64,000 nt of DNA from Nitriliruptoraceae bacterium (GCA_003565155.1 PXDB01000039.1:1-64000); one strand, 5' to 3'; numbered from the stretch's first letter, positions 1-8,308 are shown. Made by a program: numbers and translations. The notes: a model not told the origin generated them from the letters alone.

Positions 1-2
1 AC

Positions 3-836
3 CTCGACGACGACGAGGCGGATGAGGACGAGGCCGCCGAGGAGGAGGAGCCCGAGGAGCCCGCCGACGAGGCGGAGTTCGACCTCGTCGCCGCGGTGAC
101 CGAGTACACCGAGACCATCCCCGAGGGGTGGATGTTCCACCGGACCATCGAGGACTTCGACGAGGCACGCCAGGTCGAGGGCACCATGATCCTCGACGTA
201 CGGACCGAGGAGGAGATCGAGGAGAACGGGGTGATCCCCGGCACCACCGCGATCACCCTGCGGGACCTCGCTCAGAACCTCAACCACATCCCGACCGACC
301 AGCCCGTGATCGTGGTCTGCGCCGCCGGGTGGCGTGCAGGGATCGCGACCTCCGCGCTCCGGATGCTCGGCTACGACAACGTGCTGGGCTACCGCGCCGG
401 TGCCCCCGGCTGGGAAGCCGAGGGCAACGAGCTGACCGATGAGCTCGAGGAGTTGCAGGACTTCGGGATGCCGGACGCCGCCCCGGAGCTGATCGACGCG
501 ATCGATGACTTCCTGACCACCATCCCCGACGGGTGGCTGACCGCAGGCAGCGCCGAGGACGTCCTGGAGGCACAGGAGGCGGGCGCGACCATCATCGATG
601 TCCGTCAGCCCGACGAGTACCAGGAGGGCAGCCTCCCGGACACGATCTCCATCCCGATCCGGGACCTGGCCGCAAGCGACCAGATCCCGACCGACACCAA
701 CGTCATCGTGCACTGCCAGAGCGGTTGGCGGGCCGGGCTCTCCATCCCGATCTTGCACCTGCTCGGCTACGACAACGTGACCGGGTTCGGCGGCAACTTC
801 GACGCCCTCGCAGAGGCGGGCAACGTCGAGCTGTGA
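3..836 (+). CDS. Tandem rhodanese-domain protein (5' partial)
   Basis: The frame is open from the window edge, so the true start lies upstream. The visible N-terminal part is almost entirely Asp/Glu/Ala, an acidic linker. Two rhodanese domains follow, each opening with an IP(E/D)GW motif and a DVR motif. The loop Cys is in VVCAAGWRAG (codon 318-320) and in VHCQSGWRAG (codon 714-716), so both domains keep a candidate sulfur-carrying cysteine. The two halves are similar enough to suggest an internal duplication. Rhodaneses carry persulfide sulfur between thiols; the donor and acceptor here are unknown. A hairpin just after the stop is a likely terminator. Confidence 0.85.
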   Translation, partial: LDDDEADEDEAAEEEEPEEPADEAEFDLVAAVTEYTETIPEGWMFHRTIEDFDEARQVEGTMILDVRTEEEIEENGVIPGTTAITLRDLAQNLNHIPTDQPVIVVCAAGWRAGIATSALRMLGYDNVLGYRAGAPGWEAEGNELTDELEELQDFGMPDAAPELIDAIDDFLTTIPDGWLTAGSAEDVLEAQEAGATIIDVRQPDEYQEGSLPDTISIPIRDLAASDQIPTDTNVIVHCQSGWRAGLSIPILHLLGYDNVTGFGGNFDALAEAGNVEL

Positions 837-862
837 CCGGCTGACCGGTCCATGCAGCACCC

Positions 863-890
863 TCGGGGGCGGCCTTCGGGCCGCCCCCGA
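863..890. terminator. Bidirectional intrinsic hairpin, TTCG loop
   Basis: A perfect 12-bp GC-rich stem (863-874 with 879-890) closes on a TTCG tetraloop. It lies between two convergent genes that end at 836 and 897. There is no U tract, as is usual in high-GC actinobacteria, so termination strength is inferred. Confidence 0.8.
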
Positions 891-896
891 CGCCGT

Positions 897-1223
897 TCAG
901 CCGTCGGCGCGGGCCGCGAGCACCTCCTCGACCCACTGCAGGCCCGCGATCGCGGTGGGCAGCCCGCAGGTGGCGATGGCCAGCATCGCCACGTGGCGGA
1001 GCTCCTCGGGCGAGGCACCGGCATCGAGGGCCTTGCGGGCGTTGGAGCGCACCGCGCCCTCCGCGACGCCGCCGATGGCCAGGCCGAGCTTGACCAGCCG
1101 CTGGCTGCGCTCGTCGATCGGCCCCGCGGCCTGGGTCGCCGCGCCGAGGCCGTCCATGGCCGCGGCCACCTCCGGGAACCGTTCGCGGTAGTCGGCGTAG
1201 ATCTCCGGCACGTGCTCGGTCAT
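897..1223 (-). CDS. Carboxymuconolactone decarboxylase (AhpD-like) family protein
   Basis: This 108-residue protein has the all-helical CMD/AhpD fold pattern. The segment EGAVRSNARKALDAGASPEE matches the family's core helices and its E-x-A-x-x-x-A-x-x-G spacing. The CxxC redox pair found in AhpD-type peroxidase members is absent; the only Cys is in ATCGLP. It is therefore more like the gamma-carboxymuconolactone decarboxylase or unknown-function branch. The ATG at 1223 is preceded by a GGAG at good spacing, whereas the long upstream extension of this frame is antisense to mobB. The substrate is unknown. Confidence 0.75.
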   Translation of the reverse strand: MTEHVPEIYADYRERFPEVAAAMDGLGAATQAAGPIDERSQRLVKLGLAIGGVAEGAVRSNARKALDAGASPEELRHVAMLAIATCGLPTAIAGLQWVEEVLAARADG

Positions 1224-1331
1224 GGGCGCTGGACTCCGGGTCGGTAGCGTGCGGTCACGGTAGACGAGCGGTCGTCCGCTACGCCTGCGCCCGGCTCCGG
1301 GCGCCCAACCACGTCCCCGGAGGTGCCCTGC

Positions 1332-1952
1332 ATGCCGGTCATCGCCCTCGTCGGCCACTCCGGCAGCGGCAAGACGCTGCTGGCCGAGCAGGTCACGGCC
1401 GCCGCCGTCGCCCGGGGACTGCGCGTTGCTTACGTCAAGCACGCGCCCCACGGGTTCGAGCCGGGTCGTCCGGACTCCAACAGCGAGCGGGTGCGCGAGG
1501 CCGGCGCGGACCCGGTGGTGGTGGTCGGACGGAACGGCTCGATCGAGCTGACCGGTGGCGACGGGGACCCGCTGCCGCAGCTGCTCGGAGGGCTCAGGGG
1601 AGACGTCGTGCTCCTCGAGGGCTTCAGCTCGAGCACCTGGCCGAAGGTGCGCGTCACGGCCGCTGGGAAGGCGCCCCGCGAAGTGGCCGACCCGGTCGTC
1701 CTGGAGGTGGTGCGGCACGGTCCACGGTGCAGTGACGAGGATGTCGCGTCCGTGCTCGCGCTGCTCGAGGACGCGCGCGTCGCCCGCGGGACGGACCTGG
1801 CGAGCGTGACGGCTGACGGCGAGGAGGTCCCGCTGCGCGGCTTCGCCAACCAGGTCGTTGCCAGCACCCTGCGCGGGCTGACGTCCAGCCTGCGTGGCGT
1901 CGACGACCCGGCGCAGCTGCGGGTCGAGGTGCGGCGCCACCGGTCCAGGTAG
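1332..1952 (+). CDS. mobB: Molybdopterin-guanine dinucleotide biosynthesis protein MobB
   Basis: A P-loop GTPase-like adapter of the MobB family, about 206 residues. Walker A is GHSGSGKT near residues 8-15, followed by the family's YVKHAPHGF stretch and VVLLEGF. MobB assists MobA in attaching GMP to molybdopterin to make the MGD cofactor. The C-terminal 60 residues are an extension beyond minimal MobB. A GTG nine bases upstream is in frame, but the GGAGGT at 1319-1324 overlaps it and is correctly spaced for the ATG at 1332, so I use the ATG. No other molybdenum cofactor gene is in the window. Confidence 0.85.
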   Translation: MPVIALVGHSGSGKTLLAEQVTAAAVARGLRVAYVKHAPHGFEPGRPDSNSERVREAGADPVVVVGRNGSIELTGGDGDPLPQLLGGLRGDVVLLEGFSSSTWPKVRVTAAGKAPREVADPVVLEVVRHGPRCSDEDVASVLALLEDARVARGTDLASVTADGEEVPLRGFANQVVASTLRGLTSSLRGVDDPAQLRVEVRRHRSR

Positions 1953-1992
1953 CGGGCGCGGGGGCGGTTCCCCGAGGGGCCAGTCTGCGGCG

Positions 1993-1998
1993 TATCCT
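1993..1998 (+). promoter_or_regulatory. -10 box for the ArsR-type gene
   Basis: TATCCT lies 36 bases before the ATG at 2035, leaving a short leader. Confidence 0.5.
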
Positions 1999-2034
1999 CG
2001 ATGCGGCCGCACCACGCGAGAACGGCAGGTGCCC

Positions 2035-2403
2035 ATGGCCCCGACGGCGTCCGCAACCCCCTTCCCCGCGCGACTCCAGGCCTTGCGGGCCGCGGCGGAT
2101 CCGACCCGCCTGGCCATCCTGGATCGACTCTACCGCTCGACCGAACGGTGCCACCGGTGCCTGGAACGGGACCTCGGCGTCCCGGCGAACCGGATGTCCT
2201 TCCATCTGAGGGTGCTGCGCGAGGCAGGGCTCGTGGACTCCGACCGTGCCGGCCGTCGGGTGTGCTACCGGCTCGCCGACGGTGCGGTGGAGGTGCTGCA
2301 TGCGGCGTTGCCGGGGCCGTCGTGCCCGGGCCCCGATCCGGACGCGGAGCCGGTCGGTCGGGGGCCCGGGGCCTGTGCAGCGGACGTCCACGAGTCGGTC
2401 TGA
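2035..2403 (+). CDS. ArsR-family winged-helix regulator
   Basis: A 122-residue protein with an ArsR/SmtB winged helix: DPTRLAILDRL (helix 1), the recognition region NRMSFHLRVLREAGLV, and the wing RAGRRVCYRL. It carries CHRC at residues 39-42, close to where metal-sensing ArsR proteins place their alpha3 cysteines, plus two more Cys in the C-terminal tail. Metal or thiol sensing is therefore possible but unproven. The ATG at 2035 is chosen because the in-frame sequence before it overlaps mobB and looks non-coding. The downstream DUF368 gene has its own promoter-like box, so co-transcription is uncertain. Confidence 0.8.
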   Translation: MAPTASATPFPARLQALRAAADPTRLAILDRLYRSTERCHRCLERDLGVPANRMSFHLRVLREAGLVDSDRAGRRVCYRLADGAVEVLHAALPGPSCPGPDPDAEPVGRGPGACAADVHESV

Positions 2404-2483
2404 GTACCCGCTCTCCCGGACGGCACGTCACCGCGGTCGCGTCTCGGCGGCACACGGGGAGCCTGTCGGCGCCCCCGGGCGGG

Positions 2484-2489
2484 TAGCGT
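2484..2489 (+). promoter_or_regulatory. -10 box for the DUF368 gene
   Basis: TAGCGT lies 18 bases before the ATG at 2508, with a GGAGGAG ribosome site between them. Confidence 0.55.
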
Positions 2490-2507
2490 GCGCTCCCGGA
2501 GGAGACG

Positions 2508-3659
2508 ATGGCAACAGAGGACGAGCAGCGCGCCGGGGCTGAGGCGCGCGCTGACGGCGAGCGGCTTGAGGTGGACCAGGCTCCCAGCGGCGACGCGGTC
2601 GGCGCCGCCGATGACGGCCCGATCTCCCTCGACCCGCTGGACGAGATCCCCGACGGGCAGCTGCCCCTCGAGGAGCTCGTCCCGGAGCGGCCCGTCGAGG
2701 CGATGGCGCCGATGCGCCGTCCCGCCGCGCTGGTCGGCACCTTGGTCACCGGCGGGGTGATGGGCGCCGCCGAGGTCGTCCCCGGCTTCTCGGGAGGCAC
2801 CGTCGCCCTGGTCGCCGGCATCTACGAGCGGCTGGTGGCCAACGTCCGGCAGGGGGCGAGGACGCTGTCACTGCTGGTACGCGCACGGCCCCGGGACGCG
2901 TGGCGGGCGCTGCTCACCATCGACTGGTTGTTCGTCGCGGTGCTCGGCGTCGGCATGCTCACGGTGCTCTTCAGCGTGGTCGGGCCCCTGTCCGCGCTGC
3001 TCGAGGACCGTCCCGTGGAGATGTCCGCGGTGTTCCTCGGTCTGGTCCTCGGCGCGGCGGTGGTGGCTTCACGGCGTCTGCGCACCCCGAGTCCCCGCCA
3101 CCTCGGTGTCGCACTCCTCGCAGCGGGGGTCACCTTCGTCGCCCTGGGGTTCACGCCCGGCACCATCGACCAGCCGAACCTGCTGTTCCTGATGCTCGGG
3201 GGGGCGGTCGCGGTGACCGCGTGGATCCTGCCGGGGGTGTCGGGGTCCTTCCTGCTGCTGCTGATGGGGTTGTACCCGGCGGTGGTGGCCGCGGCCGCCG
3301 ACCGCGACCTCGGCATCCTGGCGCTGTTCGCCATCGGGTGCGTGCTGGGGCTCGCCGCCTTCTCCACCGCCCTGAACTGGCTGCTGGCACGGGCCCACGA
3401 CCTGGTCCTGGCCGCGCTGATCGGCCTGATGGTCGGCAGCGTGCGGGTGCTGTGGCCCTGGCCGTCGGAGGCCGGGGTGGGCGGCTCCGCCGAGCTCGGC
3501 GCCCCCGTGGGCACCGAGGTGTTCCTGGCCGCGGCCCTCGCCCTCACCGCGTTCGCCCTGGTCTACATGGGCGGGCTGTCGGCTACCGCCGTGCAGCGTC
3601 GCATGGAGCGTCTGCGCCAGCGCCGGGCGGCGCGCAAGGCCGGGGGGACCCCCGCCTGA
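2508..3659 (+). CDS. DUF368 family membrane protein, PopT-type polyprenyl-phosphate transporter
   Basis: A 383-residue polytopic membrane protein. About 70 N-terminal residues are acidic and disordered. The membrane domain then shows the internally duplicated DUF368 signature: EVVPGFSGGTVAL near residue 87 and AWILPGVSGSFLLLL near 240, each followed by a G(I/L)Y. The family was described as PopT, which returns undecaprenyl phosphate across the membrane for cell-wall lipid recycling; assignment here is by family. At least seven hydrophobic helices are visible. The start has a strong GGAGGAG ribosome site. It converges with dapC with an 8-bp gap, and I see no hairpin there. Confidence 0.85.
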   Translation: MATEDEQRAGAEARADGERLEVDQAPSGDAVGAADDGPISLDPLDEIPDGQLPLEELVPERPVEAMAPMRRPAALVGTLVTGGVMGAAEVVPGFSGGTVALVAGIYERLVANVRQGARTLSLLVRARPRDAWRALLTIDWLFVAVLGVGMLTVLFSVVGPLSALLEDRPVEMSAVFLGLVLGAAVVASRRLRTPSPRHLGVALLAAGVTFVALGFTPGTIDQPNLLFLMLGGAVAVTAWILPGVSGSFLLLLMGLYPAVVAAAADRDLGILALFAIGCVLGLAAFSTALNWLLARAHDLVLAALIGLMVGSVRVLWPWPSEAGVGGSAELGAPVGTEVFLAAALALTAFALVYMGGLSATAVQRRMERLRQRRAARKAGGTPA

Positions 3660-3667
3660 GCCACCCG

Positions 3668-4846
3668 TTAGCCGTTCGGCAGGCGACCGGCCGCGATGGC
3701 GTCGGCCCAGGCGGTGGCCGCGGCCCGGCAGCCCTCCACCGTCGGCACCAGCGCGAGCCGGAGCCAGCCGTACCCACCGGGGCCGAAGGCCCGACCCGGC
3801 GAGGCGACGATGCGCTCCCGCAGCAGCGCTTCGGCGTACGCCGCGTCGTCGCCGCCCGGTGCCCGGAACCAGAGGTAGAAGGTGGCCTGGGAGCCGGACG
3901 CCTCGATGTCGTGTGCGGCGAGGTGGTTGAGGAGCACCTCCCGCTTGGCCCGGAAGACCTCGCGCCGTTCGTCGACGTGGGTCTGGTCGTTCCACGCGGC
4001 GATCGCCGCCGCCTGTACGAAGTCCGGGGAGGCCGTTCCGATGTGGGGACGCAGCACCTTCAGGCGGGCGATCAGCGCGGCGTCGCCGACGATGGCTCCG
4101 GAGCGGTAGCCGGTCATCCCCGAACGCTTGGACAGCGACGCCACGGCGAGCACCCCCTCGAGGTCACCGTCGCAGGCCTCGAGCGCCGACGGTGCGGGGT
4201 GGTCGAACCAGATCTCCTGGTAGCACTCGTCGGAGACCAGCAGCAGGTCGTGGGCGCGGGCCACGGCCAGCTGTTCGCGGTACCAACCGAGGTCGGCTGT
4301 GGCACCGGTGGGGTTGTGCGGGTGGTTGAGCCACACGATGCAGGCCCGGTCGAGGCGCTCGGCGGGCAGCTCGGCCAGCGACAGCCGCCACCCCTGTTCG
4401 GGGGTGAGGGTGACCGGATCCGACACGCCGCCGGCGAACACCGTGCCGCTGGCGTAGGTGGGGTAGCCCGGCTCACCCCAGAGCACGTGGCGCCGGGGGC
4501 CGGCGGGATCCAGCACCGCCAGGGGCAGGTGGAAGATCGCCTCCTTGCTGCCGGAGGTGGGGATCACCTCGGTGTCGGGGTCGACGACGACGCCGTGACG
4601 GCGTCCGAACCAGTCGGCCACAGCGCTGCGCAGCGCGGGCTGTCCCGCGGCGGTGGGGTAGCGGCTGACGGGGTCGAGGGCGTCGATGAGGGCCCCGCGG
4701 ATGACCTGCGGGGTCGGCTCGTCGGGGTCGCCGATGGAGAAGTCGTGGAGCGTGGCGCCGTCGGCGCGCAGCTGCTGGGCCAGCTGCTGCAGCCCGGCGA
4801 GCCGGTTGCCGCCGAGCTGGTCCAGTGCGGGGTTGGAGGTGACCAT
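3668..4846 (-). CDS. dapC: Class I/II aminotransferase, probable succinyldiaminopimelate aminotransferase
   Basis: A 392-residue fold-type I PLP enzyme. The PLP lysine is K240 in SLSKRSGMTGYRSG, with the NPHNPTG-like NHPHNPTG at 175-182 and SDECY at 205-209. The whole pattern matches the actinobacterial DapC group, which transfers an amino group from glutamate in lysine/meso-diaminopimelate synthesis. Other aspartate-type aminotransferases look similar, so the substrate is inferred. The ATG at 4846 lies 8 bases after a TAGGCT on the minus strand, predicting a leaderless mRNA. It is divergent from serB. Confidence 0.8.
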   Translation of the reverse strand: MVTSNPALDQLGGNRLAGLQQLAQQLRADGATLHDFSIGDPDEPTPQVIRGALIDALDPVSRYPTAAGQPALRSAVADWFGRRHGVVVDPDTEVIPTSGSKEAIFHLPLAVLDPAGPRRHVLWGEPGYPTYASGTVFAGGVSDPVTLTPEQGWRLSLAELPAERLDRACIVWLNHPHNPTGATADLGWYREQLAVARAHDLLLVSDECYQEIWFDHPAPSALEACDGDLEGVLAVASLSKRSGMTGYRSGAIVGDAALIARLKVLRPHIGTASPDFVQAAAIAAWNDQTHVDERREVFRAKREVLLNHLAAHDIEASGSQATFYLWFRAPGGDDAAYAEALLRERIVASPGRAFGPGGYGWLRLALVPTVEGCRAAATAWADAIAAGRLPNG

Positions 4847-4854
4847 GGCCGGGC

Positions 4855-4860
4855 AGCCTA
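4855..4860 (-). promoter_or_regulatory. -10 box for dapC, leaderless
   Basis: TAGGCT on the minus strand, 8 bases before the dapC ATG and with no Shine-Dalgarno between them. It mirrors the serB box at 4890. Confidence 0.6.
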
Positions 4861-4889
4861 CGCCGGCCGGTCGGTGGCCGGGCCACCGC

Positions 4890-4895
4890 TAGGCT
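4890..4895 (+). promoter_or_regulatory. -10 box for serB, leaderless
   Basis: TAGGCT, 8 bases before the serB ATG. It is the same hexamer and the same distance as the dapC box in the opposite direction. Confidence 0.6.
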
Positions 4896-4903
4896 CGCCC
4901 GCG

Positions 4904-6109
4904 ATGGACGAGCACACGCGGACGATCCTGGTGCGTTGCACCGGGCGGGACCGGCCGGGGATCACCGCCGGGCTGCTCGGCGTGCTCGAGGGCTCCGGCG
5001 CCGAGCTGTACGACATGGAGCAGGTCGTGGTCCGCGGCCGGCTCACCTTGGACCTGTCCATCGGCCTCGGCGGCTCCGACGACGTGCTCAAGGACCTGCT
5101 GTTCCACGGCTGGGAGCAGGGCCTCACCCTCGACTTCGAGGTGGTGGAGGCCGCCGACCCGCCCACGCCCTGCGTTCGCTCGGTCGTCACGGTCATCGGC
5201 CAGCCGCTGACCCCCGGGGCGTTGCGCGCGGTGACGGGCGCGATCGCCGAGGCCGGCGGCAACATCGACCGGATCGTGCGGCTGGCCCGGGAGCCCGTCA
5301 CCGCCTTCGAGTTCACCGTCCTGGACGGCGACCTCGACCAGCTGCGGGTCGCGCTGGTCGACGCCTCACGTGCGCAGCGGGTGGACGTCTCCGTGCAGCG
5401 CCAGAACCTCGAACGGCGGGCGAAACGCCTCGTGGTGCTCGACGTGGACTCCACCCTGATCCAGGACGAGGTCATCGAGCTGCTGGCTGCCCGCGCCGGG
5501 TGCGAGCGCGAGGTCGCCGCCATCACGGCCCGCGCCATGGCGGGGGAGCTGGACTTCGAGGCGTCGCTCAGGGAGCGGGTGGCACGGCTGGCCGGTATCC
5601 CGTCGGCGGTGCTGGACGAGGTGGGCGACACCGTCCGGCTGACCCCCGGGGCACGCACCTTCGTGCGGACCCTGAAGCGGCTCGGCTACACCGTCGCCAT
5701 CGTGTCCGGGGGGTTCACGGCCATCACCGATCGCCTCGCCGCGGAGCTCGGCATCGACCACGCGGTGGCCAACGAGCTGGAGATCGTCGATGGCGTGATC
5801 ACCGGCCGGCTGCTCGGCACGGTGGTGGACCGTCCGGGCAAGGCCGAGGTGCTCCGCCGGATCGCCGCCGCGGAGCAGGTGCCGGTCGAGCAGACCGTAG
5901 CGGTGGGCGACGGCGCCAACGACCTCGACATGCTCGCCACCGCCGGGCTCGGGATCGCCTTCAACGCCAAGCCCGTGGTGCGGGAGCAGGCCGACACCGC
6001 GGTCAGCGTGCCCTACCTCGACGCGATCCTGTTCCTGCTGGGTATCCGCCGCGACGAGGTGGAGGCCGCTGACGCCGCCGACCCCCACCTGGGCACCGTC
6101 GAGGTGTGA
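4904..6109 (+). CDS. serB: Phosphoserine phosphatase with two ACT domains
   Basis: A 401-residue enzyme catalysing the last step of serine synthesis. Two ACT-type regulatory domains fill residues 1-80 and 90-165. A HAD phosphatase domain follows, with the nucleophile motif VLDVDSTLI (D180, D182), SGGFT, a conserved Lys in RPGKAEVL, and GDGANDLDM. The ACT-ACT-HAD layout matches mycobacterial SerB2, in which serine feeds back through the ACT domains; that regulation is inferred here. The ATG is 8 bases after TAGGCT, so the mRNA is probably leaderless. Confidence 0.92.
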   Translation: MDEHTRTILVRCTGRDRPGITAGLLGVLEGSGAELYDMEQVVVRGRLTLDLSIGLGGSDDVLKDLLFHGWEQGLTLDFEVVEAADPPTPCVRSVVTVIGQPLTPGALRAVTGAIAEAGGNIDRIVRLAREPVTAFEFTVLDGDLDQLRVALVDASRAQRVDVSVQRQNLERRAKRLVVLDVDSTLIQDEVIELLAARAGCEREVAAITARAMAGELDFEASLRERVARLAGIPSAVLDEVGDTVRLTPGARTFVRTLKRLGYTVAIVSGGFTAITDRLAAELGIDHAVANELEIVDGVITGRLLGTVVDRPGKAEVLRRIAAAEQVPVEQTVAVGDGANDLDMLATAGLGIAFNAKPVVREQADTAVSVPYLDAILFLLGIRRDEVEAADAADPHLGTVEV

Positions 6110-6175
6110 CGGGCACGACCGCGGACCGCCGCCCGTGCCACCCCCCACCGCCATGCGCCCCGCCCGGTGGGCAAC

Positions 6176-7381
6176 TCAACCCGGCGACGTGACCGCCGCC
6201 GGCGGGCTGGACCACTCCAGGATGTCCGTGCGCCGGGTCACCCGCATCCCCGCACGCCGGTACAGCGCCACGGCGCCGTCGAGGGTGACGTCGTCCACCT
6301 CGAGGGCGGCACCGGTCAGCCCGCGTTCGCGGAAGGTGGCGAAGGCGGTGCGTAGCAGCGCCATCGCCACCCCACGTCGCCGCCAGTGCGGCAGGACGCC
6401 GAGGTCGCGGACCAACCCTTCCTCGGCGGCGAAGCCGGTTCCGGCGCGGCAGACCGCGACCGCGACCACCTCGGCATCGGGCTGGCCGTACTCCGCGAGG
6501 AGCACCGATCCCGGATCATGACCGGGGTCACGGTCGTGGAGGAAGTCCTCGCGGTCGATCGGCAGGTGGGTCGGGACGTCCTCGAAGGCGGCCTGGTGGG
6601 TCCGCCACAGCACGTCCTCGTCCACCCCGGGCCGGAAGGTGCGCACCGAGACCCCGTCGGGCCACCTCGGTGCGGGCGGGGGTGCGTGCAGGTCCAGCCG
6701 CAGCTCGAGGAGGTGGCGCACCGGGCGGAAGCCGCGGGCACGGAACCAGGCGTGTTCCTGTGGTGTCGCATCCACCAGAGCGGTGCGGACCCGGACCCTG
6801 CCGGGGTGATCGGCGTCCGCCTCACGAGCAGGGGCGTCGACCGCCTGCCCGGAGGTCGCCGGGTGCGGTGGATCGCTGTCGGATGCCCGGGGTGGGGAGA
6901 GCGCTGCACGCCCCGTGGCCACCGCCCGGTCGAGGAGGAAGGTCCCGAGTCCCCGGCCGCGGTGCTCTGGATGGACCTCGCCCTCGAGGTGCACCACGGC
7001 TTCGCGCGCACCGGTCTCCGAGGCAACCTCGATGTCCACCGGTGCGCTGGCGTAGGCCAGCAACGGCGACCCTGCGCTGCTGCCATCCGGCAGCCCCGTC
7101 GGCGGATCGGGCAGTACCAGCACCGCGTCGTCGAGGTGGTCGAGCATCAGCCAGCGCACCCGGAGATCGTCACGCCGCAGGGGTGTCGAGGTTCCCGGCC
7201 GAGCGGCCGCCCCCGCCGCGAACAGCGCCACCACGGCGTCGATGTCCGCGAACGTCGGCGGCCGCACCGTGATGCCGGCGACCGGCAGCCCGCTGGTGCC
7301 GGCCACCATCGTCGCGAGCGCGGTCCCGACGGTCTGCGGAGCCAGCGTTGCAGTGAGGTCGGGGGTGTCGGAGGGAGGCAC
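6176..7381 (-). CDS. Tandem GNAT acetyltransferase (mycothiol synthase-like)
   Basis: A 401-residue protein with two GNAT domains. The acetyl-CoA loop of the first is HPEHRGRGLGTFLLDRA; that of the second is LPHWRRRGVAMALLRTA near residue 340. The tandem layout and length are those of MshD, which acetylates Cys-GlcN-Ins to form mycothiol, but a low-complexity insertion between the domains and loose similarity keep me from assigning mshD. The GTG at 7381 lies 6 bases after a minus-strand TACGCT, so translation is probably leaderless. It converges with serB. Confidence 0.75.
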   Translation of the reverse strand: MPPSDTPDLTATLAPQTVGTALATMVAGTSGLPVAGITVRPPTFADIDAVVALFAAGAAARPGTSTPLRRDDLRVRWLMLDHLDDAVLVLPDPPTGLPDGSSAGSPLLAYASAPVDIEVASETGAREAVVHLEGEVHPEHRGRGLGTFLLDRAVATGRAALSPPRASDSDPPHPATSGQAVDAPAREADADHPGRVRVRTALVDATPQEHAWFRARGFRPVRHLLELRLDLHAPPPAPRWPDGVSVRTFRPGVDEDVLWRTHQAAFEDVPTHLPIDREDFLHDRDPGHDPGSVLLAEYGQPDAEVVAVAVCRAGTGFAAEEGLVRDLGVLPHWRRRGVAMALLRTAFATFRERGLTGAALEVDDVTLDGAVALYRRAGMRVTRRTDILEWSSPPAAVTSPG

Positions 7382-7387
7382 CCCACC

Positions 7388-7393
7388 AGCGTA
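7388..7393 (-). promoter_or_regulatory. -10 box for the tandem GNAT, leaderless
   Basis: TACGCT on the minus strand ends 6 bases before the GTG start, with no room for a ribosome site. Confidence 0.6.
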
Positions 7394-7483
7394 GGGCCAC
7401 TACCCTCACCGGTTCGCTCGACCGCGCACGACCGTCGACGGGCGCGGCTGTCGCCGTGTGATCCCGTCCCGCTGGAGGACCCC

Positions 7484-8287
7484 GTGGCCCGCATCACCGT
7501 CTACCACCTCACCCTGCCGAAACGCCTGCCGCTGATCGAGGAGGATGGGCTGCGAACCCGTACCGACCTGTCCGGCCTGTACGGTCCGCCGAGCGCCTTC
7601 GACAAGGCTGCGCCCGGCGTCTACGCCAACGGCAAGCGGGTCAGTGGCTGGGTCTCTCTGGAGCACGCCCGGAGTCGGGTGTCAGAGCTCGGCGGGGGGC
7701 TGGTCAGCTACTCCGTCGATCCGGCGCGCGCCCTGGCCAACCGTGCGAGCGTGCGCGAAGGTGACCCCGACGCCTACTGGGGGAGCGTCCGCTCGCTGCA
7801 GGAGTGGCTCGCCGAGGGTGATGCCCCCGACGACCTCGAGGTCCACCAGAACGTGCCGGTGCGGGCGAAGCGTGTGCAGTTGCACGCACCCATCGTCACA
7901 CCAGAACAGCTCGGCGAGTACGCCGAGGTGGTGGACGCCGTCGCCGACGAAGACCGGCTCTCCGCCAAGGCGCTGATGCACCTCGCGGTCATCGCCAGCG
8001 ACGCCGACTTCGACTCGACCGACTTCACGGCCGCCTGTGCGCTGGCGTGGCGGGATGAGCCCGACCCGGACCGTCTCATCCGCGAGCTGGTGGAGATGGA
8101 CCCGGACAAGGTCGTCAGCGCGGTGCTTGCCGAACACACCGCGACCGCACCGGAGCTGGTTGCACGGCTGCGTGAGGTGCTGGAGGAGACCCGTAGGTGG
8201 GCCGACGACCAGGGTCTCGATCACGGCCAGGGCCTGTTCGCCCGGACGGCCGCGGTGCTGGAGTCGTTGCCGGAGCACGCGGCCTGA
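7484..8287 (+). CDS. Unknown protein with possible ADP-ribosyltransferase-like N-terminal half
   Basis: I do not recognise a named family for this 267-residue protein. Its N-terminal half resembles the layout of DarT/RNA phosphotransferase-type ADP-ribosyltransferase folds: an opening strand VYHLTLPKRLPLIEEDGL with His8, middle strands around SGWVSLEHA and GLVSYSVDP, and a late strand DLEVHQNVPVRAKRV. In such folds an E followed by V-H and VP-x-x-x-(I/V) carries the catalytic Glu (here E119). The C-terminal half is acidic and helical. This fold call is inference only. GTG 7484 has GGAGG at 7474-7478. A degenerate cold-shock gene converges just downstream. Confidence 0.6.
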   Translation: MARITVYHLTLPKRLPLIEEDGLRTRTDLSGLYGPPSAFDKAAPGVYANGKRVSGWVSLEHARSRVSELGGGLVSYSVDPARALANRASVREGDPDAYWGSVRSLQEWLAEGDAPDDLEVHQNVPVRAKRVQLHAPIVTPEQLGEYAEVVDAVADEDRLSAKALMHLAVIASDADFDSTDFTAACALAWRDEPDPDRLIRELVEMDPDKVVSAVLAEHTATAPELVARLREVLEETRRWADDQGLDHGQGLFARTAAVLESLPEHAA

Positions 8288-8308
8288 CCGGCCGCGATGC
8301 TGGGCGCG

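Noticed and set aside
6110-6175. Possible terminator between serB and the GNAT gene
   Set aside because: Only a 6-bp GGCACG/CGTGCC pairing with a long loop is visible, too weak to call.
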